From NCBI GenBank assembly GCA_018607545.1, contig JABBBF010000202.1, positions 1 to 9,606 of the forward strand: a DNA stretch of 9,606 nucleotides, given 5' to 3'. The position numbers were made by a program, and so were the translations under genes. This DNA is from SAR92 clade bacterium. Lineage in GTDB: Bacteria; Pseudomonadota; Gammaproteobacteria; Pseudomonadales; Porticoccaceae. The number at the start of each line of letters is the position of its first letter. Positions within the stretch are counted from its first letter, which is position 1. Below the pieces are notes generated by a model. It did not search any database and was not told the origin of the DNA. It saw only the letters and a list, made by a program, of their open reading frames with translations. Below are positions 1 through 6,674 of the stretch, one piece after another.

Positions 1-1417
1 CATCTGAACGGCCTTCTGAACTGCCCGCTCTATTGCCATCGCGATTGCCGTCTCGATTGCCTTCACGAGAGCCTTCTCGGTTGCCGTCTCGAGAACCTTC
101 ACGAGAGCCATCGCGGCCACCATTCTTTTTCTTGGCGCCCGCCTTGGGTCCATGAGAATAGCTGTTTGAACGCTTGGCTTTAGGGTTATGTCTGCTGTTA
201 CCCCTGCTATCAGATTCACTCTTCAGGGGCTTTCTCGGCTTTTTCGCGCGTACCGGACGACTTAAGGTGGTCTCTGGCACATCGTGCACAGGTTCAAACC
301 CATCCATCACCTCGCGGGGCAATAATTTCTGGGTTAGACGCTCGATATCCGAGAGCAGATCCACTTCATCGGCACTGACCAGCGAAATTGCCGTACCTGT
401 CGCGCCGGCACGACCGGTGCGGCCGATACGGTGCACATAGTCTTCCGCAACATTTGGCAGATCAAAATTCACCACCTGGGGCAGCTGCTCAATATCCAGA
501 CCGCGAGCGGCGATATCAGTGGCCACCAGAATACGAATCTCACCGGCTTTAAATCCTGCCAGCGCCTTGGTGCGAGCACCCTGACTTTTATTGCCATGAA
601 TTGCCGCGGCCACTATGCCCTCGGATTCAAGATGCTTGGTCAGCTTGTTGGCACCGTGCTTGGTCTTGGTAAAGACCAGCGCTTGGCTCCAACTATTATC
701 GTGAATCAAACGTGTCAGTACTGCGGCTTTTTGTTTTTTATCAACCGTATAAACCGACTGAGTAACTGTGGGTGCCGTTGCATTGCGCGGTGTTACAGAG
801 ATCTCAATAGGGTTTTTAACCAGTCCTTTGGCCAGTGTGCGGATTTCATCAGAGAAGGTTGCCGAGAACATCAGGTTCTGGCGACGCTTCGGTAGCAACT
901 GAATAATACGCTTGATATCGTGGATAAAACCCATATCCAGCATACGGTCGGCTTCGTCGAGCACCAACACTTCGAGGTGCGTAAACTTAACTGCATTCTG
1001 ACTGTGCAAATCCATCAAACGACCGGGGGTAGCCACTAGAATATCGACGCCCTTGCGCAGTTTCATCATCTGCGGATTAATCTTTACTCCGCCAAAGACA
1101 ACTGCAGATGTCAGTGACATATGCTTGCCGTAGAGGGCAACATTTTCACCCACCTGAGCGGCTAGCTCACGGGTTGGGGTGAGGATTAATGTGCGAACAT
1201 GATTAGCCTGGGCGCGGCGGCCAGTACTTAACCTTTCAAGTATTGGCAGGGTAAAACCAGCGGTCTTTCCGGTGCCTGTCTGCGCGGCAGCCATAACATC
1301 GCGGCCGTCCAAAACGGCTGGTATGGCTTTGGCCTGAATCGGCGAAGGCGTGTCGTAACCCTGCGCGGCAACGGCTTTGAGAATCGGGGCTGAAAGGCCC
1401 AGTTCGGTAAAGGTCAT
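1..1417 (-). CDS. rhlE: DEAD-box ATP-dependent RNA helicase, RhlE type (3' end beyond window)
   Basis: This is an ATP-dependent RNA unwinding enzyme. In the family, RhlE acts in ribosome assembly, RNA turnover and cold adaptation in the cytoplasm. There are 472 codons open from ATG 1417 to the left edge with no stop, so the C-terminus is missing. Visible motifs in order are a Q motif (SPIQAKAIP), motif [10 protein letters not shown] (K51), [19 protein letters not shown] (about residues 154-157), [13 protein letters not shown] and [10 protein letters not shown] (from about residue 329). After the two RecA-like lobes comes a basic, low-complexity tail rich in R, K, S, N and G. It ends in eight R-x-G-[S/N] tetrapeptides (residues about 435-466). 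The start is chosen because [13 protein letters not shown] matches the usual beginning of this group, although no strong ribosome binding site precedes it. The gene lies 141 nt downstream of msrB and may have its own promoter. The family is certain; the RhlE subgroup is likely. Confidence 0.95.
   Translation of the reverse strand, partial: MTFTELGLSAPILKAVAAQGYDTPSPIQAKAIPAVLDGRDVMAAAQTGTGKTAGFTLPILERLSTGRRAQANHVRTLILTPTRELAAQVGENVALYGKHMSLTSAVVFGGVKINPQMMKLRKGVDILVATPGRLMDLHSQNAVKFTHLEVLVLDEADRMLDMGFIHDIKRIIQLLPKRRQNLMFSATFSDEIRTLAKGLVKNPIEISVTPRNATAPTVTQSVYTVDKKQKAAVLTRLIHDNSWSQALVFTKTKHGANKLTKHLESEGIVAAAIHGNKSQGARTKALAGFKAGEIRILVATDIAARGLDIEQLPQVVNFDLPNVAEDYVHRIGRTGRAGATGTAISLVSADEVDLLSDIERLTQKLLPREVMDGFEPVHDVPETTLSRPVRAKKPRKPLKSESDSRGNSRHNPKAKRSNSYSHGPKAGAKKKNGGRDGSREGSRDGNREGSREGNRDGNRDGNRAGSSEGRSD
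20..115 (-). repeat. 8 x 12-bp coding repeat, R-[D/E/A]-G-[S/N] tetrapeptides in helicase tail
   Basis: Eight in-frame 12-nt units encode [28 protein letters not shown] and RAGS. Codons vary between units (for example AAC and AAT, GGC and GGT), so the peptide pattern is conserved somewhat better than the DNA. The result is a charge-balanced disordered tail, unlike a purely basic RGG tail. The repeat is likely prone to copy-number change by slippage. Confidence 0.9.
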
Positions 1418-1440
1418 AAGGTGTCTTTTTGTGTTTGCGG

Positions 1441-1458
1441 GCACTCGATATTGAGTGC
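1441..1458 (-). other. Hairpin in the rhlE leader
   Basis: GCACTC and GAGTGC form a perfect 6-bp stem with a 6-nt loop, 23 nt upstream of the helicase ATG. No T-run follows on the minus strand, so it is not an intrinsic terminator. It could be an RNA element in the leader or a protein site. Its function is unknown. Confidence 0.35.
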
Positions 1459-1504
1459 ACCTGGGGAATGGCGCGCAGAGTACAGGAAATGGCCTGTAAA
1501 AGCC

Positions 1505-1531
1505 ATTTTATCAAGGACTTAGATGACTCAA
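1505..1531 (-). promoter_or_regulatory. Possible sigma70-type promoter of rhlE
   Basis: On the minus strand, TTGAGT (1526-1531) and TAAAAT (1505-1510) resemble -35 and -10 boxes, but the spacer is a short 15 nt. Transcription would start near 1498, giving a leader of about 80 nt that contains the 1441-1458 hairpin. The support is weak; read-through from msrB is the alternative. Confidence 0.3.
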
Positions 1532-1558
1532 CTTAAAACAATTTGCTGCTGCAGATAA

Positions 1559-1924
1559 CTACTCGGCAACAAATTTCATGGAAATCGAATTGACGCAGTG
1601 GCGAATATTCTTTGCTGTCAGGCCTTCACCCTCAAATACATGTCCCAGATGACCATCGCAGCTGGCGCAGAGTATCTCTACACGCCGCCCATCGGCATCG
1701 GGCTCGCGCTTTACTGCCCCGGAAATCTCATCATCAAAACTCGGCCAGCCGCAGTGGGAGAGAAACTTATGCTCTGAACGATAAAGGGGTGCATCACATT
1801 GCTTACACAGATAGAGGCCGCCGTCGGTCTTGTCGGTATATTCACCGGTAAATGGCGGCTCGGTACCCTTATCCTGAATAACATATTGCTCTTCGCGGGT
1901 CAGCTGATTGAAATGCTTGCTCAT
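1559..1924 (-). CDS. msrB: Peptide-methionine (R)-S-oxide reductase MsrB
   Basis: This enzyme reduces methionine-R-sulfoxide in oxidised proteins, normally recycled by thioredoxin; with no signal peptide it should be cytoplasmic. The protein is 121 aa, typical of single-domain MsrB. Two zinc-binding CxxC pairs are visible (C40/C43 and C86/C89), along with the CGWPSF motif at 58-63, [11 protein letters not shown], and the catalytic cysteine C110 in RHCVNS near the C-terminus. C58 could act as resolving cysteine. The start is ATG 1924, not the in-frame TTG 1936, because the TGGAGG ribosome binding site at 1930-1935 overlaps that TTG and sits 5 nt before the ATG. The gene begins only 15 nt after the phosphotransferase stop codon, so it is probably the last gene of the TPP-riboswitch operon. 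An additional internal promoter cannot be excluded. Confidence 0.95.
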   Translation of the reverse strand: MSKHFNQLTREEQYVIQDKGTEPPFTGEYTDKTDGGLYLCKQCDAPLYRSEHKFLSHCGWPSFDDEISGAVKREPDADGRRVEILCASCDGHLGHVFEGEGLTAKNIRHCVNSISMKFVAE

Positions 1925-1929
1925 AGACG

Positions 1930-1935
1930 CCTCCA
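1930..1935 (-). promoter_or_regulatory. Ribosome binding site deciding the msrB start
   Basis: TGGAGG lies 5 nt before ATG 1924. It overlaps the alternative TTG start at 1936, which therefore cannot be used with this site. Confidence 0.8.
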
Positions 1936-1939
1936 AAAA

Positions 1940-2689
1940 TTAATTTTGCACCAATGACCAGAGGTCATTTATACCGCGCTGAACAACTTTCAGCGGCTCA
2001 AGACTGTCCCTATCATACGCGAGGTTAGTTAATATTAGATCGGTTGGGTAGATGTGCATATAGTCCAGTGCCGGATGGCCCATGGCGGCATATTCCCAGT
2101 CCAGTAACTTTAGCCCTTCCGCTGTGACAATAATATTTTCTACTACCAGGTCATGGTGGCAGATCACCGGTGTCCAGTCACTGTTATCTATGGACGAGGC
2201 GGCAGACAGTATCTCCCTAACCATTACTTGGTCAACCAGGTGCTGATCCAATTGATTGATATAGGCAGTGCAGTAATCTACATAGTTGCGCTTTTCCAGA
2301 TCAGGTACAGCAATTGCCTGGATCTGCGCCAGCGCACTATTCAAGTTGCGGCGATTTTCCGCACTGTCCACCCAGTGCCGCCCCTTACAATAGCTGCTTA
2401 CCATTGACTGTTCATCACTAAAAAACAGTCTCGGAACAGTACCGGTGGGCTGCAGCAATTGGAGGATTTTCTGCTCTCGGTTGCGATCTATACCAAGGCT
2501 TTGGCTATTGGCGGCGTTAATTCTAACCACCGCCTCAAAGGCGCCGCTGGCCACCAGAAAGGAACGATTGGTTTTACCCCCGTACAGCTCACGGATAGGC
2601 TGGGGCTGGCTGCAGAGAGTTAACCCCTCTACCTGCCAGTTCTGCCATTTAGATAGCGTCTGCTGAAGAAGCTGCTGTGTATTGCTCAC
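1940..2689 (-). CDS. thiK: Thiamine/choline-kinase-fold phosphotransferase (ThiK-like)
   Basis: This is a predicted small-molecule kinase of the APH/choline kinase fold (249 aa). An N-lobe glycine-rich segment GGKTNRSF (37-44) is followed by the catalytic-loop pattern HxDx4N (H178, D180, N185 in CHHDLVVEN) and the metal-binding DWE (197-199). These residues show a kinase but do not alone separate thiamine from choline or other substrates. Thiamine is inferred from the neighbours: the gene overlaps the PnuT-type transporter by 41 nt under a TPP riboswitch, and phosphorylation would trap imported thiamine as thiamine monophosphate. The start is GTG 2689, without a convincing ribosome binding site, which suggests coupling to pnuT translation. 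The stop is 15 nt before msrB. The fold is nearly certain and the substrate is likely. Confidence 0.85.
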   Translation of the reverse strand: MSNTQQLLQQTLSKWQNWQVEGLTLCSQPQPIRELYGGKTNRSFLVASGAFEAVVRINAANSQSLGIDRNREQKILQLLQPTGTVPRLFFSDEQSMVSSYCKGRHWVDSAENRRNLNSALAQIQAIAVPDLEKRNYVDYCTAYINQLDQHLVDQVMVREILSAASSIDNSDWTPVICHHDLVVENIIVTAEGLKLLDWEYAAMGHPALDYMHIYPTDLILTNLAYDRDSLEPLKVVQRGINDLWSLVQN

Positions 2690-3248
2690 GATATTTTTTT
2701 ATCCAGATAATATAACCGACAACGGCGAGGACAATATACAACACAAAGAGGCCTGCGGTTTGGTAGAGACCTCGATCCAGATAGAGGAATATGGAGACCA
2801 TATCGATCACCACCCAGTACAACCAGTTCTCGATAATCTTGCGCGCCACCATTACCGTGGTCACCACACCGGCCCATGTGGTAAAGGAATCCAGATAGGG
2901 AAGCCGAGCATCTGTATTCGCGGTCAGTAAATAACCTGAAATAGCAGTGGCGATAAGAACAATGCCGATAGCCATACTGTGATTGGCAAGGGACCAACGG
3001 GAGATCTTCAGCCCGGTCTGATGCTGACCGCCGCGCTGCCACTGGTACCAGCCATAGACTGCCATCGCCATATAATAGATATTGAGTGCAGACTCCATAT
3101 AGAGGCTGACATCGCCAAAAATCCATACATAGATAGCCGTGCTGAAGAAGGCACAGTACCAGCAGAGACTGTTTTCTTTAATAGCAAAGAGAAGATAGGC
3201 AATAGCCAGTATTACCGCCACAGTCTCCAGATTGACCCATTCAAACAT
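2649..3248 (-). CDS. pnuT: PnuC-family vitamin transporter, probable thiamine transporter PnuT
   Basis: This is an inner-membrane protein of 199 aa with about seven hydrophobic segments, the size and layout of the PnuC family. These carriers move an unphosphorylated vitamin by facilitated diffusion, driven by phosphorylation in the cytoplasm. Recognisable motifs are NIYYMAMAVYGWYQW (56-70) and ENWLYWVVIDMVSIFLY (140-156). Members divide into nicotinamide riboside (PnuC), riboflavin (PnuX) and thiamine (PnuT) carriers that sequence motifs alone separate poorly. The thiamine assignment rests on the TPP riboswitch, the thiamine-binding domain gene 3 nt upstream and the overlapping kinase. The ATG at 3248 follows the preceding stop by 3 nt, with GAGG inside the end of that gene as possible ribosome binding site. 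The C-terminus (AASSADAI) is polar. Confidence 0.9.
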   Translation of the reverse strand: MFEWVNLETVAVILAIAYLLFAIKENSLCWYCAFFSTAIYVWIFGDVSLYMESALNIYYMAMAVYGWYQWQRGGQHQTGLKISRWSLANHSMAIGIVLIATAISGYLLTANTDARLPYLDSFTTWAGVVTTVMVARKIIENWLYWVVIDMVSIFLYLDRGLYQTAGLFVLYIVLAVVGYIIWIKKYREQYTAASSADAI

Positions 3249-3251
3249 GGT

Positions 3252-3500
3252 TTACAGCGCCTCGTAACCGGGAATAATTTTCGCCACATAGATCGCCATA
3301 TTGAACTCCCGATAACAGGCGGCAATCGTATCCTGCACCGCCTTCATGCAGTGCTCGTACTCCCCCTGCACTACAGTGCTGGTGGGGAATGTGGTGATTT
3401 TCAGATTCTCAAACTGATTGATTTTTTCAATAAATCCCTTGATCGGAGGAATAAAATCCTCCCGGTTTGGGTACATACTGATATCGATAGTCACCTGCAT
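3252..3500 (-). CDS. YkoF/MTH1187-type thiamine- or HMP-binding small protein
   Basis: This 82-aa protein without signal peptide or membrane segment begins MQVTIDISMYP and contains REDFIPPIKGFIEKINQ, STVVQGEYEHCMKAV and YVAKIIPGY. The pattern matches the ferredoxin-like fold of the YkoF / MTH1187 thiamine-binding family (Pfam Thiamine_BP), here as a single short domain; Bacillus YkoF has two such domains. Family members bind thiamine or hydroxymethylpyrimidine. Here it is predicted to be cytoplasmic and may bind, buffer or hand over imported thiamine next to PnuT and the kinase; that role is inference. The start is well supported: AAGGAG at 3508-3513 lies 7 nt before the ATG. It sits 27 nt after the receptor stop and 3 nt before pnuT, clearly inside the operon. 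Confidence 0.85.
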   Translation of the reverse strand: MQVTIDISMYPNREDFIPPIKGFIEKINQFENLKITTFPTSTVVQGEYEHCMKAVQDTIAACYREFNMAIYVAKIIPGYEAL

Positions 3501-3507
3501 TATAAAA

Positions 3508-3513
3508 CTCCTT
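3508..3513 (-). promoter_or_regulatory. Strong ribosome binding site of the thiamine-binding protein gene
   Basis: AAGGAG lies 7 nt before the ATG at 3500. It is the best Shine-Dalgarno match in the operon and suggests the small binding protein is made at a high level relative to its membrane neighbours. Confidence 0.8.
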
Positions 3514-3527
3514 TTTATCCTGCTGTT

Positions 3528-5681
3528 TTAGAAACTGTATTTGCCGCTAAGGCCAAATACACGGGGCTCACCCAGCTGAGTGTAGGATTCTGCTACCCAA
3601 CCATTATTTGGGTTGTTACCAAAATAAAATCCGCGCACCTCATAGTCCTTATCCAGCAAATTTCTACCCCAAACAGATAAGGTTAAAGGGCCTTGCTGAT
3701 AGCTAAATTTCCCATGAAGTAGTTCGTAGGCATCGGATTGCTGATTGTGGCTGTTAGAGAAGTAGAAACTATCTTTACCATCCATCTGCACAGTCAGTGA
3801 ATAATGCTCCATAAGTGTATATGCCGCGCCCAGATTAAACTGATAAGACGGTGCATGAGCCTGATCACGACCTGTTTGATCTAAAGGCTCATCATTTAAG
3901 TCCAGAACCACCAAATCTCCCAGTTTGGTCTCAAGTAGCCCCAGCGCTGCAAAAATTCGCAACTGCTCAGTCAGCTGCCAATCGGCTTCCAACTCAACGC
4001 CATAGTTATCACTGCCCTCAATATTGTCTCGATATGAGGTCCAGTTGCCGGTAGAAATCTCTAGGGCTAACTTAGCCTGCATATCCTGACGATCCATATA
4101 AAAAGCCGTCAGGTTAAGGGTCAGGGAGTCTTCAAGATAGCTGCCTTTCAGGCCCAGCTCATAATTTAATACCGCTTCACCTTGATAGGTTAATTGCTGG
4201 CTTAGAAGCGCTATGGTGGCATCATCACCACTAACCAACGCCTTGCCATAGGCATCGGTGTTAAGACCACCGGTTTTATAGCCTCGACTTAATGCGCCGA
4301 AGACCATTACATTATCATCCACGCTGTATTGCAGGCTGAGCTTACCGCCTATCAGATCATCTGCTATATCGCCGACAACACCAAAACTGTCGAAATAATC
4401 ATTTTCAAAACGCTCAAAACGGGTTCCCAATGACAGCAGCCATTGATCATCCAGCACCCAATCTAACTGGCCATAGGCAGCGTAACGACTGCTATCAAAG
4501 CTGCTAGTCAGGCTATCAGTCCAAGCGCCGTAATAGTCTGCATCCTCGCTGTAACTCAAATCCACTTGACGGTCATAGGCATAAATACCGCCTACCCAAC
4601 CAGCGCCACCAAGAATCTCACTACCTGGTTTGGACAGGAATCTTAGATCGATACTCTTTGCCTGGCGATCCCGAGCGTTATTCTCAAAGCCTCTAACACC
4701 GACCGTATCAAAGTCAGACCAATCCCAATCAAACCCATATTCAAGGTTTGACTCTTCAGCCGTTACCTGAGCTTCGAATACATAACTATCAGACCCATCC
4801 CAAGTTGCCAGCACCGATAGGGCAGTGGATTCCTGACGGTCGTGGCCAGGCTCATCTGACTGGGTATTTCTGGTATTTTCCAGAGAAAAGGCGTTATAGC
4901 CATTATCAGCATCAATATAAATGGCTGTAAGATCCAATTCGAAATCATCCGATACCGCCCAATTCAACTTGACCCGCGCAGAGAGCTCATCGATATTGTT
5001 GGTGTTATCACGATTTAAAAAATCATTCGCAATATAACCATCGCCACTGTTTTTATTGATCGAGATTCGGCCTAAAAGGCGCTCAGTAACAGTCCCGCTT
5101 GCAACGACACCGAAGGTTTTAGCGCCGTAATTTCCTGCGCCCAAATCTACTCGACCTTCAAATTCCTCGGCCGGGTCAGATGACCGAATATTAATCAGCC
5201 CTGCCATCGCACTGGATCCAAAACTGGTACCTTGAGGGCCGCGTAAAACTTCAATCTGCTCAACATCATAGACACCTCCAGCCAAACCCAGATTGCTAAA
5301 GTCAATGCCATCTACCACAAGGCCCACAGAGGAGTCCAAAGGTTCTTTAAACTGACTGCGTTCACCGATACCTCTGATCTGAAAAAAACGACCACGTGAA
5401 GCGCCTGCCGCAATATTCACATTCGGCACCAGATTTAACACATCCTGCAGATGCTCAGCTGCACGATTTTGCAGCTGCGAGTTGGAGACAACAGTTAAAC
5501 TCGAAGGGGTTGTTTGTGCAGTGCTATCGCGAAAATCCGCGCTGACTACAATTTCATCAATGGTATCTATAGCGTCGCTCTCGGACAGAGCATTGGTGGA
5601 ATAGCCAAAAGTTGCCGCGCCTGCAACAACCGAAAAGAATGCAATGGCAGGGGGTTTAAAAACACTGGAATAAAATTTCAT
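3528..5681 (-). CDS. TonB-dependent outer-membrane receptor, predicted thiamine uptake
   Basis: This 717-aa protein is predicted to carry thiamine or a related compound across the outer membrane using TonB-ExbB-ExbD energy. Residues 1 to about 33 form a signal peptide (positive start, hydrophobic AIAFFSVVAGAATFG, cleavage near NALS). A TonB box-like DEIVVSA lies at about 42-48. The plug domain follows, with LVVDGIDFS and the hallmark VEQIEVLRGPQGTSFG. A long beta-barrel ends in GLSGKYSF with the expected terminal phenylalanine. The start is ATG 5681 because GAGG lies 6 nt upstream; the in-frame ATG 5699 and TTG 5702 lack such a site. It is the first gene after the TPP riboswitch, which is the main evidence for the substrate. 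A siderophore or other vitamin receptor would otherwise look similar. The receptor class is certain and the substrate is inferred. Confidence 0.92.
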   Translation of the reverse strand: MKFYSSVFKPPAIAFFSVVAGAATFGYSTNALSESDAIDTIDEIVVSADFRDSTAQTTPSSLTVVSNSQLQNRAAEHLQDVLNLVPNVNIAAGASRGRFFQIRGIGERSQFKEPLDSSVGLVVDGIDFSNLGLAGGVYDVEQIEVLRGPQGTSFGSSAMAGLINIRSSDPAEEFEGRVDLGAGNYGAKTFGVVASGTVTERLLGRISINKNSGDGYIANDFLNRDNTNNIDELSARVKLNWAVSDDFELDLTAIYIDADNGYNAFSLENTRNTQSDEPGHDRQESTALSVLATWDGSDSYVFEAQVTAEESNLEYGFDWDWSDFDTVGVRGFENNARDRQAKSIDLRFLSKPGSEILGGAGWVGGIYAYDRQVDLSYSEDADYYGAWTDSLTSSFDSSRYAAYGQLDWVLDDQWLLSLGTRFERFENDYFDSFGVVGDIADDLIGGKLSLQYSVDDNVMVFGALSRGYKTGGLNTDAYGKALVSGDDATIALLSQQLTYQGEAVLNYELGLKGSYLEDSLTLNLTAFYMDRQDMQAKLALEISTGNWTSYRDNIEGSDNYGVELEADWQLTEQLRIFAALGLLETKLGDLVVLDLNDEPLDQTGRDQAHAPSYQFNLGAAYTLMEHYSLTVQMDGKDSFYFSNSHNQQSDAYELLHGKFSYQQGPLTLSVWGRNLLDKDYEVRGFYFGNNPNNGWVAESYTQLGEPRVFGLSGKYSF

Positions 5682-5687
5682 ATTGAG

Positions 5688-5703
5688 CCTCAGTAACATC
5701 AAT
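5688..5703 (-). promoter_or_regulatory. Receptor ribosome binding site, possibly masked by a hairpin
   Basis: GAGG (5688-5691) is 6 nt before ATG 5681. The RNA just upstream reads CCTTAAC, a 10-nt loop, then GTTACTGAGG. TAAC/GTTA plus CCT/AGG could pair with a CTG bulge and cover the ribosome binding site. CCTCG in the leader at about 5732-5736 could alternatively pair with TGAGG. This is a hand-drawn structure only. Confidence 0.35.
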
Positions 5704-5764
5704 TAAAGTTAAGGAGACCCGGAGTCAAAAGACGAGGTGAAAGGCAAACTTGCTAACAGTCCTA

Positions 5765-5839
5765 TTCCTACGCCGGCATAATCCGGATCAGGTTCAAAGG
5801 GTACATCTCAGGCCCAGTTGCTCGGCCGCCCCTTAGGAA
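5765..5839 (-). ncRNA. TPP riboswitch (THI element)
   Basis: The minus strand reads through the conserved THI-box blocks in order: GGGGC near the 5' side, a variable GGCC/GGCC helix, CTGAGA (5806-5811), ACCCTTTGAACCTGATC, then CCGGATTATGCCGGCGTAGG. The terminal P1 helix is TTCCTA (5834-5839) with TAGGAA (5765-5770), a perfect 6 bp. The aptamer binds thiamine pyrophosphate and normally represses downstream genes. It ends 83 nt before the receptor ATG. No strong hairpin with a T-run is visible in that leader, so control of translation initiation is more likely than transcription termination. It is the strongest functional clue for the whole operon. Confidence 0.97.
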
Positions 5840-5847
5840 ACGCAGGC

Positions 5848-5856
5848 ATAATAACA
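5848..5856 (-). promoter_or_regulatory. Extended -10 promoter of the thiamine operon
   Basis: On the minus strand TGTTATTAT combines a TGn extension with TATTAT (5848-5853), one mismatch from the -10 consensus. Transcription would begin near 5841, just before the riboswitch P1 helix at 5839, which is where a start is expected. No good -35 box is seen, as is common for extended -10 promoters. Confidence 0.5.
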
Positions 5857-5954
5857 TTGCCCTACAGAGAAGGCATAAGAAATATTGACACTTTATGGTT
5901 AAAAAGTAACCTCGTATTGAGATATATCACAGGCCATCTGCTAGAGTTTTACAA

Positions 5955-6626
5955 TTAAACCGTACAGGCGAGAATCCGGCTTATTTCACAGAGCGAACGA
6001 CCCGACTGCTGGCGCAGATCTGCAAAAACCTGCTCCACCAGACGTAAATCCCGCTGCGCTGTCGGGCTAAACTTTTTCATCAACCCCTGATTGATCAGCG
6101 CATCACAGACATCCTTGGTCAGCAGAAATGTATCCTTACCCATACTGCGCAACATCATCGGTCCGGAGTTGCCACCCAGCCTTGAGCCCTGCTTTTTAAG
6201 CTCCAGCCACAGGCCGACAAGATCGTCCTCCGGCCAGCCGGCAATAAATTGGCCAAAGCTGCCATGGCTGCGCTGCCTGTCCAATACATAGGTAGCGTTA
6301 TGCCTGACCGAGACTATTTTGGTGAAGTTGCGGACTATACGAGTATCTTTCGCCAACTCCTCCAGCTTCTCATCGCTGAAATGGGCAATCGCCAGAGGGT
6401 TAAACTCGGAAAAAGCGGCCTCAAAGCCTGGCCATTTATTATCTATCACCCGCCAGACAAAACCGGCGCGAAAGACGCAGCGAGTCATCATCGACAGATA
6501 GCGATCATCGGTCTGCGCGGCTAACTGTGCGGGGGTCTTTGCCCGTGGCAATATGGCTTCAAGTTGATCGGCACCGCCACGATTATGCGCCGCCAGTTTA
6601 TAGAGTTGGGAATAGGATGTTGCCAC
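5955..6626 (-). CDS. Divergent DNA-3-methyladenine glycosylase I (Tag) family protein
   Basis: This is a probable base-excision DNA repair enzyme of the Tag family (helix-hairpin-helix glycosylase), 223 aa, cytoplasmic. The family core is recognisable: YLSMMTRCVFRAGFVWRVIDNKWPGFEAAF (43-72) corresponds to the LEGxQAGLSW region of E. coli Tag, followed by DTRIVRNFTKI, a match to the AGIIRHRGKI stretch, and HGSFGQFI. Differences are notable. The position of Tag Glu38 is C50. The N-terminal Cys/His and C-terminal His/Cys zinc ligands of classical Tag are absent, and the N-terminus is replaced by a different helix-rich segment. It may therefore be a distinct subfamily with another or altered substrate. 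The start is GTG 6626 with AGG a few bases upstream. It lies 48 nt after the LysE-type exporter gene and may share its transcript. The family is likely; the activity is uncertain. Confidence 0.75.
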   Translation of the reverse strand: MATSYSQLYKLAAHNRGGADQLEAILPRAKTPAQLAAQTDDRYLSMMTRCVFRAGFVWRVIDNKWPGFEAAFSEFNPLAIAHFSDEKLEELAKDTRIVRNFTKIVSVRHNATYVLDRQRSHGSFGQFIAGWPEDDLVGLWLELKKQGSRLGGNSGPMMLRSMGKDTFLLTKDVCDALINQGLMKKFSPTAQRDLRLVEQVFADLRQQSGRSLCEISRILACTV

Positions 6627-6674
6627 AGGCCTGTCTCACTAAATTATTTTATTAGACAACATTATATAGGCTGC

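Noticed and set aside
20..115. Short regular repeats resembling a CRISPR-like or satellite array
   Set aside because: The 12-bp units are contiguous, in frame and encode the helicase tail; there are no spacers or 24-37 bp repeats.
431..895. Plus-strand ORF of 154 codons
   Set aside because: It lies entirely opposite the conserved helicase core, has no recognisable domain and is cysteine/arginine-rich in the way of antisense shadows.
1494..1516. AAATGGC/GCCATTT inverted repeat as terminator of msrB
   Set aside because: A 7-bp stem with an 8-nt loop, but on the minus strand no T-run follows; the T-rich flank lies on the plus-strand side, where no gene needs it.
2686..3126. Minus-strand ORF of 146 codons inside pnuT
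   Set aside because: It is an alternative frame within the carrier gene; the pnuT frame carries all family motifs, and this one is an improbable arginine/tyrosine-rich peptide.
2979..3680. Plus-strand ORF of 233 codons
   Set aside because: It is antisense to three well-supported genes (pnuT, the thiamine-binding protein and the receptor 3' end), with no promoter, ribosome binding site or domain.
5897..5911. GGTTA/TAACC hairpin as terminator after the glycosylase-like gene
   Set aside because: Only 5 bp, with no T-run after it on the minus strand.
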